This document shows positions 42,998 through 51,796 of a stretch of 64,000 bases of DNA, piece by piece. The notes below the pieces were generated by a model. That model saw only the letters and a list, made by a program, of their open reading frames with translations. It searched no databases and was not told the origin of the DNA. The translations under genes and the position numbers were made by a program. Source of the DNA: G963665185 sp049723905 (GTDB lineage Bacteria; Desulfobacterota; Desulfovibrionia; Desulfovibrionales; Desulfovibrionaceae); contig NZ_JBJKFD010000001.1 in NCBI RefSeq assembly GCF_049723905.1, forward strand, positions 1,736,001-1,800,000. Reading direction: 5' to 3'. Each line of letters opens with the position of its first letter. Within the stretch, counting starts at the first letter, position 1.

Positions 42998-43477
42998 TTA
43001 GGGAATCACCCGCTGAACAACGGGCCTCTCTCCTTTTTCCAGCGTCAGCAGGGCCATGCTTGGTTCGTGCTCCTGAAGGCTGCCGGGATTGAGTGCCCAG
43101 GTAAAATCTATGGTTTCCCAGAAAAACCGGTGCGTGTGGCCAAAGCAGATGATGTCGTACCCCGGCCCGAAAGACTGGACCACCTTGTAGGGCACCTGGG
43201 AACGAGGCCCCCAGCCGTGCGCCACGCCGATGCGAAACCCTTCGTATTCCAGAGTGAGGGTGTCGTTCAGCTCGGCGGCAAGGTTGTACTCGCACATATT
43301 GCCGGCCACGGCGTGCACCCTGGGGTGGCTGCCGACCAGCCAATGATAAAAGTTGACACCGGTGATGTCGCCGCAGTGAATGATGGCGTCGGCTCCGGCC
43401 ATATACTGTTGAAATATTTCCTCGTGCCACGGGGTCGGCTCAAAGGCGTGTGTATCGGAAAGTACGGCTATTTTCAT
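42998..43477 (-). CDS. YfcE/MJ0936-type metallophosphoesterase
   Basis: The 159-residue calcineurin-like phosphoesterase has motifs SDTHA (residues 7-11), HCGDITG (about 36-42), AGNMCEYN (about 57-64) and HGWGPR plus GHTHRFF (about 88-120), which supply the two-metal site. YfcE family members hydrolyse phosphodiesters in vitro; natural substrates are mostly unknown. It starts 12 bases after a CHASE2 nucleotide cyclase gene in the same direction, so a role in cyclic-nucleotide turnover is a testable inference. Confidence 0.9.
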   Translation of the reverse strand: MKIAVLSDTHAFEPTPWHEEIFQQYMAGADAIIHCGDITGVNFYHWLVGSHPRVHAVAGNMCEYNLAAELNDTLTLEYEGFRIGVAHGWGPRSQVPYKVVQSFGPGYDIICFGHTHRFFWETIDFTWALNPGSLQEHEPSMALLTLEKGERPVVQRVIP

Positions 43478-43489
43478 GCTGTATCGACT

Positions 43490-45718
43490 TTACTTGGTGG
43501 TGAATGTCCAGACACCGTCCCATTGCTCGGGAGGATCGGCCTGGAGCGCCTGCAACCGCTCCAGGTAAAGAGCCACGGTCTTGTCTTCGGGGTGGGACTC
43601 GGCCAGCAGGCGGGCCTTTTCCAGCCCGGCCTCAAAACGAGCCGAGCGGTAGTCCTCGATCATTTCAAGGTACTCGGCCGTATAATCCAAAGGTTGCGCT
43701 TCGTGGATGGGAGCCTGCAGCTCGAATATCTCCACTGCGTCTTTCTTGCCTTTTACCCGCACCAGGTCAAGGGGACGGGTCCAAAAATGGACACTGACCT
43801 GCTCCTGGGTGAACTGGCTGATGATGATCCCCACGCCGTAGGTTTTGGTAAGCCCTTCCAAGCGCGAGGCCAGGTTCACGTTGTCGCCCATCACCGTATA
43901 ATCGAACCGTTCCTGGCTGCCCATGTTGCCCGCGACCATCTCGCCGGTATTGATGCCGATGCCGATAGCCAGCCGGGGCAGGCTGCGTTTTTCCAAAGAG
44001 CGGTTGAGGACTTCCAGCTGGTACTGCATTTCCAGGGCCGTGTTGCAGGCCTCCACGGGATGCTCGGGATAGTGGTACGGCGCCCCGAACACCGCCATGA
44101 CCGCATCACCAATGTATTTGTCCAGCAGCCCCTTGTTCCGCATGACGATCTTGGTCATGTCCGTGAGATATTCATTGAGCAGGGCCACAAGGTTATCCGG
44201 GCTGAGCCCCTCGGAAATGGACGTGAAGCTGCGGATATCCGAAAAAAGGACGCTCAGCTCCAGGCGTTCCCCGCCCAGGCAGAGACGGTCGGGGTCTGCC
44301 GTCACCTGTTCCACCACATTGGGGTCCAGATATTTGGAAAAGGCGCTGCGTATCTGTTTTTTCTGCAGGTCGGAAAACAGATACCTGTAGGTGTTCAGGG
44401 CCAGATAGGTCCCGGCAAAGCTGAGCAGCGGATAGACGATGTTCAGCCAGTACTGCTTGGCAGTGAGAAAATATTGGTTTGCGTAGATGAAACCGAAGGC
44501 CAGCACCGTGAAACTGAGCAGAGTCACCACGGTCCGCGCCCGCCACAAAAAGGCCACGGTAACGCCCGCAAAAATCCAGATGGCGGCAATGTCCATCAGC
44601 GGCGCCCATTCCGGGTGACGGATGAAATCCTGGGTAAGCATGTTGTCCAGCGCGGTGGCGTGGATTTCCAGCCCCGGATAGGCCACGCCGTAGGGAGTGA
44701 CGCGCAGGTCGTAGACCGTGGGCGCGGTAACGCCCACCAGCAGATAATGATGTTTGAACAGAGCGGGGTCCACATCGCCGTCCAGCACCTTCCAGGCCGG
44801 AATATGGGGAATGGCCCCGGCGGGTCCGCGATAGTTGAGCAGCATGCGGCCTTTGGCGTCCGTGGGCACGAAATGGCGCTCCCACTGCGCACCCACCATG
44901 CCGTTCTGCGTCACCAGCAGCATGGGCGGCGCCTGGGGAACGGCACGGCTGAACATGGCCGCGGCCAACGGCTGGTAATAGGTGCCGTTGAAGCCGATGA
45001 CCATGTTGTAACGGCGTATGGTTCCGTCCGCATCGGGAATGACGTTGAAAAAAGCCTGCGAACCAACGGCCTTGGCCAAAAGCTCGGTATTGGTGCGGGG
45101 TTTGAACGCCCTGGGCACGCCCAGAACATCCGGGCGCTTCCCGCCGTCCAGCTGCTTTTCGAAATATCGGGCCGCCCGGCCCAGCGTATTCTTGCCGGTA
45201 TCGTCTGCGGATTTGGGATCGAGGTTGAAATAGTAGCCCAAAATCTGGTGCGACTTGGCACCGAGCAGGGCGCGGGCCAGTTGGGCATCCTGGTTGGTGG
45301 CCCCCAGCCGTTCCTTGAAATAACGGCGCAGTTCCAGCGTGGGTTTCAGGCCGATGCGCTTGGCGTTGCGGATGAGTTCCACCAGCTCTTCACCCGCGGG
45401 GTTGGCCTGCGGCTCGGAAAAAACAATATCATAGCCCACGGCCTTGGGGCCGTAGCTGTCGATTTTGCTGACGAGCTTTGCCGTAAGTTCTCTGTCCCAC
45501 GGCCAGCGCCCGTATTTGATCAGGCTTTCCTCGTCCACGGCAATGATGCTCACCTGGTGGCTACTCTCCTGCGGACCGCGGGCCAACAAACGGAGATCAA
45601 AGGCGCTGAGTTCAAGCCGCTCCAGAAACCGGGGACGTTCCAGGTATGCCCAGCTGCACAGCGCGGCAATGACCACGGCAATACAGGCTGGAAAGAGCAA
45701 TTCCTTGAAATTTTTCAT
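43490..45718 (-). CDS. CHASE2-domain adenylate/guanylate cyclase
   Basis: The 742-residue receptor cyclase has an N-terminal membrane helix (residues 7-24), an extracytoplasmic CHASE2 domain (about 30-355), three closely spaced membrane helices (about 365-430) and a class III cyclase domain (about 480-670). Metal ligands are visible in VLFSDIRSFTSISE (about 505-518) and YIGDAVMAVFGAPYHYPEHP (about 550-569). A helical TPR-like tail follows. The product is probably cAMP; the substrate-specifying residues were not aligned. CHASE2 sensors perceive unknown external signals. A phosphoesterase gene follows in the same operon. Confidence 0.94.
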   Translation of the reverse strand: MKNFKELLFPACIAVVIAALCSWAYLERPRFLERLELSAFDLRLLARGPQESSHQVSIIAVDEESLIKYGRWPWDRELTAKLVSKIDSYGPKAVGYDIVFSEPQANPAGEELVELIRNAKRIGLKPTLELRRYFKERLGATNQDAQLARALLGAKSHQILGYYFNLDPKSADDTGKNTLGRAARYFEKQLDGGKRPDVLGVPRAFKPRTNTELLAKAVGSQAFFNVIPDADGTIRRYNMVIGFNGTYYQPLAAAMFSRAVPQAPPMLLVTQNGMVGAQWERHFVPTDAKGRMLLNYRGPAGAIPHIPAWKVLDGDVDPALFKHHYLLVGVTAPTVYDLRVTPYGVAYPGLEIHATALDNMLTQDFIRHPEWAPLMDIAAIWIFAGVTVAFLWRARTVVTLLSFTVLAFGFIYANQYFLTAKQYWLNIVYPLLSFAGTYLALNTYRYLFSDLQKKQIRSAFSKYLDPNVVEQVTADPDRLCLGGERLELSVLFSDIRSFTSISEGLSPDNLVALLNEYLTDMTKIVMRNKGLLDKYIGDAVMAVFGAPYHYPEHPVEACNTALEMQYQLEVLNRSLEKRSLPRLAIGIGINTGEMVAGNMGSQERFDYTVMGDNVNLASRLEGLTKTYGVGIIISQFTQEQVSVHFWTRPLDLVRVKGKKDAVEIFELQAPIHEAQPLDYTAEYLEMIEDYRSARFEAGLEKARLLAESHPEDKTVALYLERLQALQADPPEQWDGVWTFTTK

Positions 45719-45895
45719 GAAAAATCCTGGTACGTTTTCCAGAACAAGACGCTGTCCCGCAGCGGGGCAAGACGGTCAGCTTATTGAGACTCCGATATTT
45801 GCCGTAGTATCCGTGGTTGCGCAAAAAAAAGCAAACCATGTGATCAATTGGCCGGTACGCTGCCGTTTTTTGGAAGAAGCAGCAATGTTGCGCAT

Positions 45896-47176
45896 CTACC
45901 TGTGCAGAGGAACCAAGGCGTTCAATTCGTCCATGTAGGCGCGTTCCAGCTCGTTGATATGGCCGATGTTTCGCTTGAACAGATCGTTCATGGCAGGCTC
46001 GGCAAATCGATGGGCCGACAGGCCAGGACGGGAAACAAAACCCCGGACGGCCTTGTGGTTGCCGCCCATGCCGGGGTCGTACTGCCGAATGCCCTGCGCA
46101 ATGGCCCACTCCACAGGCGCGTACATGCACAGTTCAAAATGGAGAAACCGGATATCCAGCCGCGTTCCCCAATAGCGCCCCCAAAGCCGGTCGCCGCGCC
46201 GGACAAACAGGGCCATGGCCACCGGTTCCTTTTCGCCCGGCACCTCGGCCACGCCCAAAAGGACCTCGGCCCCTGCTGCTCCGGACAAATCCCTGAAAAA
46301 TTCCGGTGTAAGGAATTTGCAGCTGTAGATTCCAAACTTGTCGTTGGTCCGCGAATACAGCAGCTGCATCAGGTCCAGCAGTTCGGAGGTAAACTCCTGG
46401 TGGGGAACAAAACGCACCCGCACGCCCTGGTCGTGCAATTCACGCCGCTCCTTGCGTATGGTGCGCCGCCGGTTGGAGTTGAACCGGCCAAGGTAGTCAT
46501 CAAAATCGGCATACCCCTGGTTTTCCCACAAAAACGCCTGATGCTCCCACAGGTGGTAGCCCCGACGCGCCGCATCCTCCCCGAACTGCGGGTCCACAAA
46601 AAGAAACGACGCCCCGCCCAGATTGGCCCCCCGCACCAGGGCATCCACGCACCGATGCATGGATGACAGGATGGAACCGCCCTCTCCCGAGGGCTGGACC
46701 AAAGGCTGGACCTGTGGCTGGGCCACAACGTCCGGACCAACATCGTTTGGGGCACCACTGTGTGCGCCATGAGGGTCGGAGGGCTTCTCCCCGCCCCGGT
46801 CATCGGCTGCAGTAAGAAAACGATAGCCGGTAACAGGCGAAAAAGGACTCATGCCCACCAGCTTGGGATAATAGGAAATGCCTACTCTGGCCGCCGCCTC
46901 CGCCCAAACCTGGTCGAAAACGAACTCGCCCATGCTGTGGCCTTTGAGATACAACGGGGCTGCCCCGACCAGACGGTCGCCACGCCGGACGGTGAGGTGA
47001 AAAGGATGCCAGCCCGTACCGGGACCGACGGAACCGGACGCCTCCAACAGTTCCAGCCATTCCCAGGACATGAAAGGCGTTGCATCCACGGCCAGGGCGT
47101 TCCATTCATCCGCCCGCACCTGGTCGATGTTCTCGAGCCACTGTATGGTCAACGCATCTTGAGGAATTACTGTCAT
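45896..47176 (-). CDS. FemAB-like / GNAT-fold acyltransferase (COG3146)
   Basis: This 426-residue protein matches the COG3146 group: it starts ENIDQVRADEWNALA, has FMSWEWLELLEASGSVG near residues 36-52, and later QAFLWENQGYADFDDYL and a GGNHKAVRGF motif near 385. The group has a doubled GNAT fold related to FemAB peptidyltransferases; biochemical roles are unproven. Residues of about 130-178 form a low-complexity insertion rich in Gly, Pro, Gln and Val that most relatives probably lack. The ribosome site is weak (CAGGGA one base from the ATG), so the start is not certain. Confidence 0.85.
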   Translation of the reverse strand: MTVIPQDALTIQWLENIDQVRADEWNALAVDATPFMSWEWLELLEASGSVGPGTGWHPFHLTVRRGDRLVGAAPLYLKGHSMGEFVFDQVWAEAAARVGISYYPKLVGMSPFSPVTGYRFLTAADDRGGEKPSDPHGAHSGAPNDVGPDVVAQPQVQPLVQPSGEGGSILSSMHRCVDALVRGANLGGASFLFVDPQFGEDAARRGYHLWEHQAFLWENQGYADFDDYLGRFNSNRRRTIRKERRELHDQGVRVRFVPHQEFTSELLDLMQLLYSRTNDKFGIYSCKFLTPEFFRDLSGAAGAEVLLGVAEVPGEKEPVAMALFVRRGDRLWGRYWGTRLDIRFLHFELCMYAPVEWAIAQGIRQYDPGMGGNHKAVRGFVSRPGLSAHRFAEPAMNDLFKRNIGHINELERAYMDELNALVPLHR

Positions 47177-47436
47177 TCCCTGATACTATGCGCTCGTATT
47201 CCTTCTGGCAATGGCAGCAGGATGGCCCTGTGCCCGGACTGGAAAAACTATTGCGTAGAGAGTATACCCGCCGACGACGTTCGGCCCCCACGGGCAAAGC
47301 CTTTGGCGGAACAGCGCAACGTTGCGCGGGACAAATGTAACCCGCGCGTAACACGGCATTGCTTCTTTTTACAGAAAATCCATGTACGGAGTATGGCCTC
47401 GCGCCTCATGGATGATAGCTTCACAAGGACGACATT

Positions 47437-48408
47437 ATGCTACAACACGACAAGAGCATTCATATACTCGGGGTTCCCCTGGACCTCGGACTCTCCAAAC
47501 TGGGTGCGGACATGGGCCCCACCGCCCTGCGCTATGCAGGCCTGTACCAGGCCTTTGACTACGCCGGTTTCAAATACGAAGACCACGGCGACCTGGACGT
47601 GCTCAAGAACTTCACTCTGGACCGCCTTCCGGTGCAGGAGCGGAACAAAAAGCGCTTTGACGAAATCATTCGTGTCAGCGACCAGCTGGCCCACTTTGTC
47701 AACAAAATAGCTTCGTCCGGCGGTTTTCCCCTGACCCTGGGGGGCGACCACTCCACCTCCATCGGCTCCATTGCCGGACTTGCCAAGGCCTACGAACGGC
47801 TCGGAGTGATATGGATAGACGCCCACCCCGATGCCAATACTCCAGACACCAGCCCCAGCGGAAACGTACACGGCATGCCGCTTGCCACATCCCTTGGACA
47901 TGGATACAAGGAATTGACACATTGTTTGGGGTTTGCCCCCAAGGTCCGTTACGAAGATGTCTGTATCGTCGGTGCCAAGGACATCGATCCGGAAGAACTC
48001 GAGTTTCTCCGCAACCATGATGTCTGCATGTACACAACCTTCGATATTCAGGATATGGGCATCGGCCCGGTGATCCGTCAGGCAGTGGAACGTGTGGGAA
48101 AACATACCGACGCGGTATATGTGAGCTTTGATGCCGACGCCATGGACATGAACCTGGCACCCGGCACGGGCATCATGACCAGGGGTGGCCTGGGCTACAG
48201 GGAAATTTCCTACATAATGGAATATATAGGCAGAAACGTGACCCTGGCCGGAGTCGACATGATTGAACTCAATCCCCTGATGGACAAGCGCAACGCCACC
48301 GCCGAATTGTGTGTGGAGCTGCTCATGTCGCTTTTGGGGGTAAGGTATTCCGACTACGAAAAATCATACCTGCCGGACAACCAGTGGGAAAACGGCAACG
48401 ACGAGTAG
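47437..48408 (+). CDS. rocF: Arginase
   Basis: This 323-residue ureohydrolase splits arginine to ornithine and urea. Manganese ligands are in GGDHSTS (about 103-109), WIDAHPDANTP (about 124-134) and SFDADAMD (about 228-235). The stretch TSPSGNVHGMPLA (about 136-148) is typical of arginases rather than agmatinases. An AAGGA site lies upstream of the ATG. No urease or other arginine genes are in the window, so the physiological use, nitrogen or polyamine supply, is inferred only. Confidence 0.9.
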   Translation: MLQHDKSIHILGVPLDLGLSKLGADMGPTALRYAGLYQAFDYAGFKYEDHGDLDVLKNFTLDRLPVQERNKKRFDEIIRVSDQLAHFVNKIASSGGFPLTLGGDHSTSIGSIAGLAKAYERLGVIWIDAHPDANTPDTSPSGNVHGMPLATSLGHGYKELTHCLGFAPKVRYEDVCIVGAKDIDPEELEFLRNHDVCMYTTFDIQDMGIGPVIRQAVERVGKHTDAVYVSFDADAMDMNLAPGTGIMTRGGLGYREISYIMEYIGRNVTLAGVDMIELNPLMDKRNATAELCVELLMSLLGVRYSDYEKSYLPDNQWENGNDE

Positions 48409-48420
48409 AAGATAGAATAC

Positions 48421-48446
48421 AGGACCGCCCTTTTTTGGGCGGTCTT
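48421..48446 (+). terminator. Terminator of the arginase gene
   Basis: The stem gaccgccc / gggcggtc with a T6 loop is followed by TTAAAAT. Confidence 0.88.
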
Positions 48447-48468
48447 AAAATATGACGGAGCACAATCA

Positions 48469-48556
48469 GAAAAACGCGGTTACCAGGTACGCTCACGCCG
48501 CATTTGGCGGCGCATGACGGGTTATGCCCACCATGTGACGTACCGCACCTAACGCT
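48469..48556. repeat. Dispersed intergenic repeat, copy B
   Basis: This segment shares ordered blocks with 5680-5845: gaaaaacgcggtt, aggt-cgctc-cgccgc, gcgcatgacg, atgccca-catgtga and taacg. Copy B lacks the extra tandem tract of copy A, so it is shorter. It contains a local palindrome, cgccgcatttggcggcg. It lies between the arginase terminator and the GGDEF-EAL gene, again in non-coding DNA. Confidence 0.6.
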
Positions 48557-48755
48557 GCATTACTAATGATACAGAGTAAACGAACGCAACACGGGCGTTC
48601 AAACTGACCGTGAAATCGTGTTGTGAGCCAGGGGAAACTTTTTGAATTACCCGACAGTATTTGGAGCCTTTTTACCAGATATAGTTTCCTTTCAGCGCCT
48701 TGCCGTACCCGCTGGTCTTCTGAGCCCCCGGCGATCCGGCCTTTTCCGGGGAATA

Positions 48756-50930
48756 ATGCAGCCCGGAAGCTACAAGGAACTGTTCGACAGCGCCCTTTTG
48801 GGCGTATTTCGATCCACCATGGACGGCTACATGCTGTGGGGCAACGACACACTGGCAAGAATTTTCGGGTATTCCACTATCGAGGAAATGCGCAGCTACT
48901 GCGACAGCGATACCACCAGAATCTACCTCAACCTTCAGGAAAGAACCGCCATAACCCAGGCCATTTTCAGCAAAGGACAGGTTACGGAAGCCGAAGTCCA
49001 GATGGTCTGCAAGGACGGCAGCACAGTATGGATCAGCCTCTCGGGCCATGCGGCACGGGACACCCAAGGTACGGTTCTTTATTTTGAAGGTTTCCTCTAC
49101 AGTATTACTTCCCGCAAACGCATGGAGCAGGTTTCCAACGCGCTAATCCGCATTTCCAATGCCGTAAGCGTTACCAACGATCTGAACGACCTGTTCCGCT
49201 CCATCCACAATATCCTCAAAGACCTTCTGTACGCAGAAAATTTCTTCATCGGCCTGCACGATGAAAAAACCGACAATCTGGATCTGGTCTATCTGGAAGT
49301 CCCCACCATCGACAATCTGGCCCCCATTTCCAACATAAGCGATCCATGCACAGCATCCCTTTCCGGCCACGTACTCCGTACCGGCTCTCCTTTGCTTATC
49401 GATAAGAAAGGACAGGAGAAGATGGGATTCACAGGCATTGCCAGCGCAATCTGGCTGGGGGTTCCGCTCATCATCCGCGAAAAGACCATCGGTGTCATGG
49501 CCGTACAGCATTATGAAGATCCGAATTTCTACAACGAGTCGCACGTCAAGCTCATGGTCTCCATTTCGGAACAGGTGGCCATGGCCATCCAAAGAAAGCG
49601 GAGCGAGGAGCTACTCGCCTATCAGGCAACGCACGACTTTCTGACCGGCCTGCCCAACCGGCTGCTCTTCACCCAACGGCTGGAAGCGGTCATCAAACGC
49701 AAACGCAGATGCAAGAGCACCTGCTTTTCCGTACTGATGCTGGACCTCGACCGGTTCAAGCTGGTTAACGACAGCCTTGGCCACCATGCCGGAGACGAAC
49801 TGCTGCGCCAGGTAAGCGCGCGTTTGGCGCCCTGCCTGCGGGAAGTGGACACCATTGCCCGATTTGGCGGAGACGAATTTGCCGTGCTCCTGGAAAACAA
49901 CGGCGTATCGCGCGATACCATGACGGTGGTCGAACGTCTGGAAGCCTGTCTGAAGGCTCCCTTTGATCTGAACGGCCAGCTGGCACACAGCGCGGTCAGC
50001 ATCGGTGTGGTCATAAACACCGAGAACTACGAGCACCCAGAAGAAATAATCCGCGATGCCGATCTGGCCATGTACAAGGCCAAGGAAAATCTCAAATCCA
50101 ACTTCTGCATCTTCGATTCCAGCCTGCATGAACAGGCGGTAAAGGCCATCACCCTGGAAAACGCCATGCGCAAGGGACTGCGGAACAACGAATTCCATCT
50201 GGTGTTTCAGCCGATCTTCGATCTGGAAACAACAACGCTTTCCGGGTTCGAAGCCTTGTTGCGCTGGGAATCCGAAGAACTAGGGTCCGTGTACCCGGAC
50301 CAGTTCATCCCGGTTGCCGAAGATTCCGGCATGATCATCGAACTCGGAGCCTGGACGCTGAAAAAAGCCTGCGCAACCATGGCCGAATGGTTCAAGGACC
50401 AGCCCAAGGCCGAAAACGTCTTCATGTCCGTCAATCTTTCGCCCCGCCAATTCGCCCAGGCAGACCTGCCCCGGATGGTGAAGGACACCCTGGAGCACAC
50501 CAAGCTCAAGGGGAGCAGTCTGCGCCTGGAAATTACAGAATCGACCATCATGCGCGATGTTCTCTCAACCAACGCCACCCTTTCCGCCCTCACCGAACTC
50601 GGTGTCTGCATCGGCATAGACGACTTTGGTACCGGCTACTCCTCGCTTTCGTACCTGCAGCAGTATCCCGTGGATATTCTTAAAATAGACAGATCGTTCA
50701 TATCCGAGCTGGACACCAAGGCAGGCAACAGGCGGCTCATCAAATCCATTATCGCCCTCTCCCACAGTCTGAACATCCATGTGGTGGCCGAAGGGGTTGA
50801 AACCCGCAACCAGGCCAGCATTCTCAAAAACCTACACTGTGAATTCGGCCAGGGGTACTTTTTTTCCCGGCCGGTCCCCGCTGAAACCGCGCTGCAGTTC
50901 ATCTCCCTGGGTGCCCTGCCCATTTACTGA
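48756..50930 (+). CDS. PAS-GAF-GGDEF-EAL c-di-GMP signalling protein
   Basis: The 724-residue protein has PAS (about 5-125), GAF (about 140-285), GGDEF (about 300-460) and EAL (about 475-720) domains. The cyclase motif is intact in RFGGDEFAVLLE (about 368-379). The EAL domain keeps its Glu in FEALLRWE (about 496-503), the DDFGTGYSSLSYL loop and EGVET. Either activity could therefore be real, in contrast to many degenerate hybrids. ATG 48756 follows GGGGA and begins just before the PAS fold; a TTG at 48642 with AGGGGAA upstream would add 38 residues and cannot be excluded. There is no membrane helix. Confidence 0.92.
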   Translation: MQPGSYKELFDSALLGVFRSTMDGYMLWGNDTLARIFGYSTIEEMRSYCDSDTTRIYLNLQERTAITQAIFSKGQVTEAEVQMVCKDGSTVWISLSGHAARDTQGTVLYFEGFLYSITSRKRMEQVSNALIRISNAVSVTNDLNDLFRSIHNILKDLLYAENFFIGLHDEKTDNLDLVYLEVPTIDNLAPISNISDPCTASLSGHVLRTGSPLLIDKKGQEKMGFTGIASAIWLGVPLIIREKTIGVMAVQHYEDPNFYNESHVKLMVSISEQVAMAIQRKRSEELLAYQATHDFLTGLPNRLLFTQRLEAVIKRKRRCKSTCFSVLMLDLDRFKLVNDSLGHHAGDELLRQVSARLAPCLREVDTIARFGGDEFAVLLENNGVSRDTMTVVERLEACLKAPFDLNGQLAHSAVSIGVVINTENYEHPEEIIRDADLAMYKAKENLKSNFCIFDSSLHEQAVKAITLENAMRKGLRNNEFHLVFQPIFDLETTTLSGFEALLRWESEELGSVYPDQFIPVAEDSGMIIELGAWTLKKACATMAEWFKDQPKAENVFMSVNLSPRQFAQADLPRMVKDTLEHTKLKGSSLRLEITESTIMRDVLSTNATLSALTELGVCIGIDDFGTGYSSLSYLQQYPVDILKIDRSFISELDTKAGNRRLIKSIIALSHSLNIHVVAEGVETRNQASILKNLHCEFGQGYFFSRPVPAETALQFISLGALPIY

Positions 50931-51210
50931 TTCCCTCACCGCCCTTTTTCCTCTCCCCGGATTCCGCCTTCAAATAAAGAAACACCGAACTTCGTACAAA
51001 AAATAGAATTTCATGTAGACAAGGCCTCACATTTTATTTACTCCAGAAAACGATGGAAAAACGTCTGAAAACAGAAAATGGCAACGGCCAAGCGTAATTT
51101 CAGGCGTAGGGAGAATCGGGTTGCAAACGGTGGTATTGCCCCGGCCTGGCATTTTCCGTTGAACTCGATTTGTTTGTTTATGTTTTACGTTTTTTTGAGG
51201 AGTTTGGGCT
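50931..51210 (+). promoter_or_regulatory. Long upstream region of the RRM protein gene
   Basis: This 280-bp stretch has no gene. Its last part (51160-51200) is T-rich and leads into the ribosome site GAGGAG. RRM and cold-shock genes often have long regulated leaders. No specific element is recognised here. Confidence 0.4.
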
Positions 51211-51477
51211 ATGGCTAAGAACATCTATGTCGGCAACCTGCCCTGGAGTTCAACGGAAGAAGAGCTTCGTGAAGCCTTCGGCCAATACGGAGATGTCGTC
51301 TCCGCAAAGGTGATCTACGATCGCGAAACCGGCCGGTCCAGAGGATTCGGCTTTGTGGAGATGGAAGGCCCCGGGGCGGATGATGCCATCAGTGCACTGG
51401 ACGGAAGCAGCATGGGCGGACGCAACCTCAAGGTAAACGAGGCAAAACCCCGCCCGCAGCGGGCCCAGCGCTGGTAA
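51211..51477 (+). CDS. RRM-domain RNA-binding protein
   Basis: This 88-residue protein is a single RNA recognition motif. RNP2 is KNIYVGNLP (residues 3-11) and RNP1 is RSRGFGFVEM (about 43-52). A short Arg/Pro/Gln-rich tail follows. Small RRM proteins like this one bind single-stranded RNA and are often cold-inducible. GAGGAG is well placed upstream, and a UUCG-capped terminator follows, so the gene is monocistronic. Confidence 0.95.
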   Translation: MAKNIYVGNLPWSSTEEELREAFGQYGDVVSAKVIYDRETGRSRGFGFVEMEGPGADDAISALDGSSMGGRNLKVNEAKPRPQRAQRW

Positions 51478-51501
51478 ACCCGATACATCATTCGAATGAT
51501 A

Positions 51502-51530
51502 CCAAGGAGAGGCTTCGGCCTCTCCTCTGG
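51502..51530 (+). terminator. Terminator of the RRM gene with UUCG tetraloop
   Basis: A stem of about 12 bp with one mismatch (ccaaggagaggc / gcctctcctctgg) closes on TTCG and is followed by TTAT. Confidence 0.82.
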
Positions 51531-51796
51531 TTATACCGGTAAGCCACAGGAGCTCCCCACCATATCGCGTATATACGCATCGGCCTTGAAATGTGCCCAC
51601 GCCCCGGCTCTTATTCCTTTGGCAGCAGCCAACGAAATTGCCTTGCTTCGAAAAATTCCCCTTTCCAGTATTCCACATCACGACCGGTTCTGAATTTTCC
51701 CCGCATACTGTGCCCGTCCTTTTGCTTCCCCCCCCCACACACACCCCGCAGAGGCCGATTGACGCCCCCGCGCAGGTGTGCCAGGAATTGGCGGAT
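51531..51796. other. Spacer before the radical SAM gene
   Basis: This 266-bp C-rich spacer separates the RRM terminator from the radical SAM gene. The downstream frame is open through most of it, but the codons (Pro, Thr, Leu, Phe) do not look like a protein domain and it includes a long C-run near 51731. I see no other feature. Confidence 0.45.

Noticed and set aside
42407..45787. A very long open frame of about 1,126 codons on the + strand
   Set aside because: It lies opposite the TSCPD, phosphoesterase and CHASE2 cyclase genes, which have clear motifs and ribosome sites. The + strand frame has no recognisable domain and is a by-product of GC-rich codon use.
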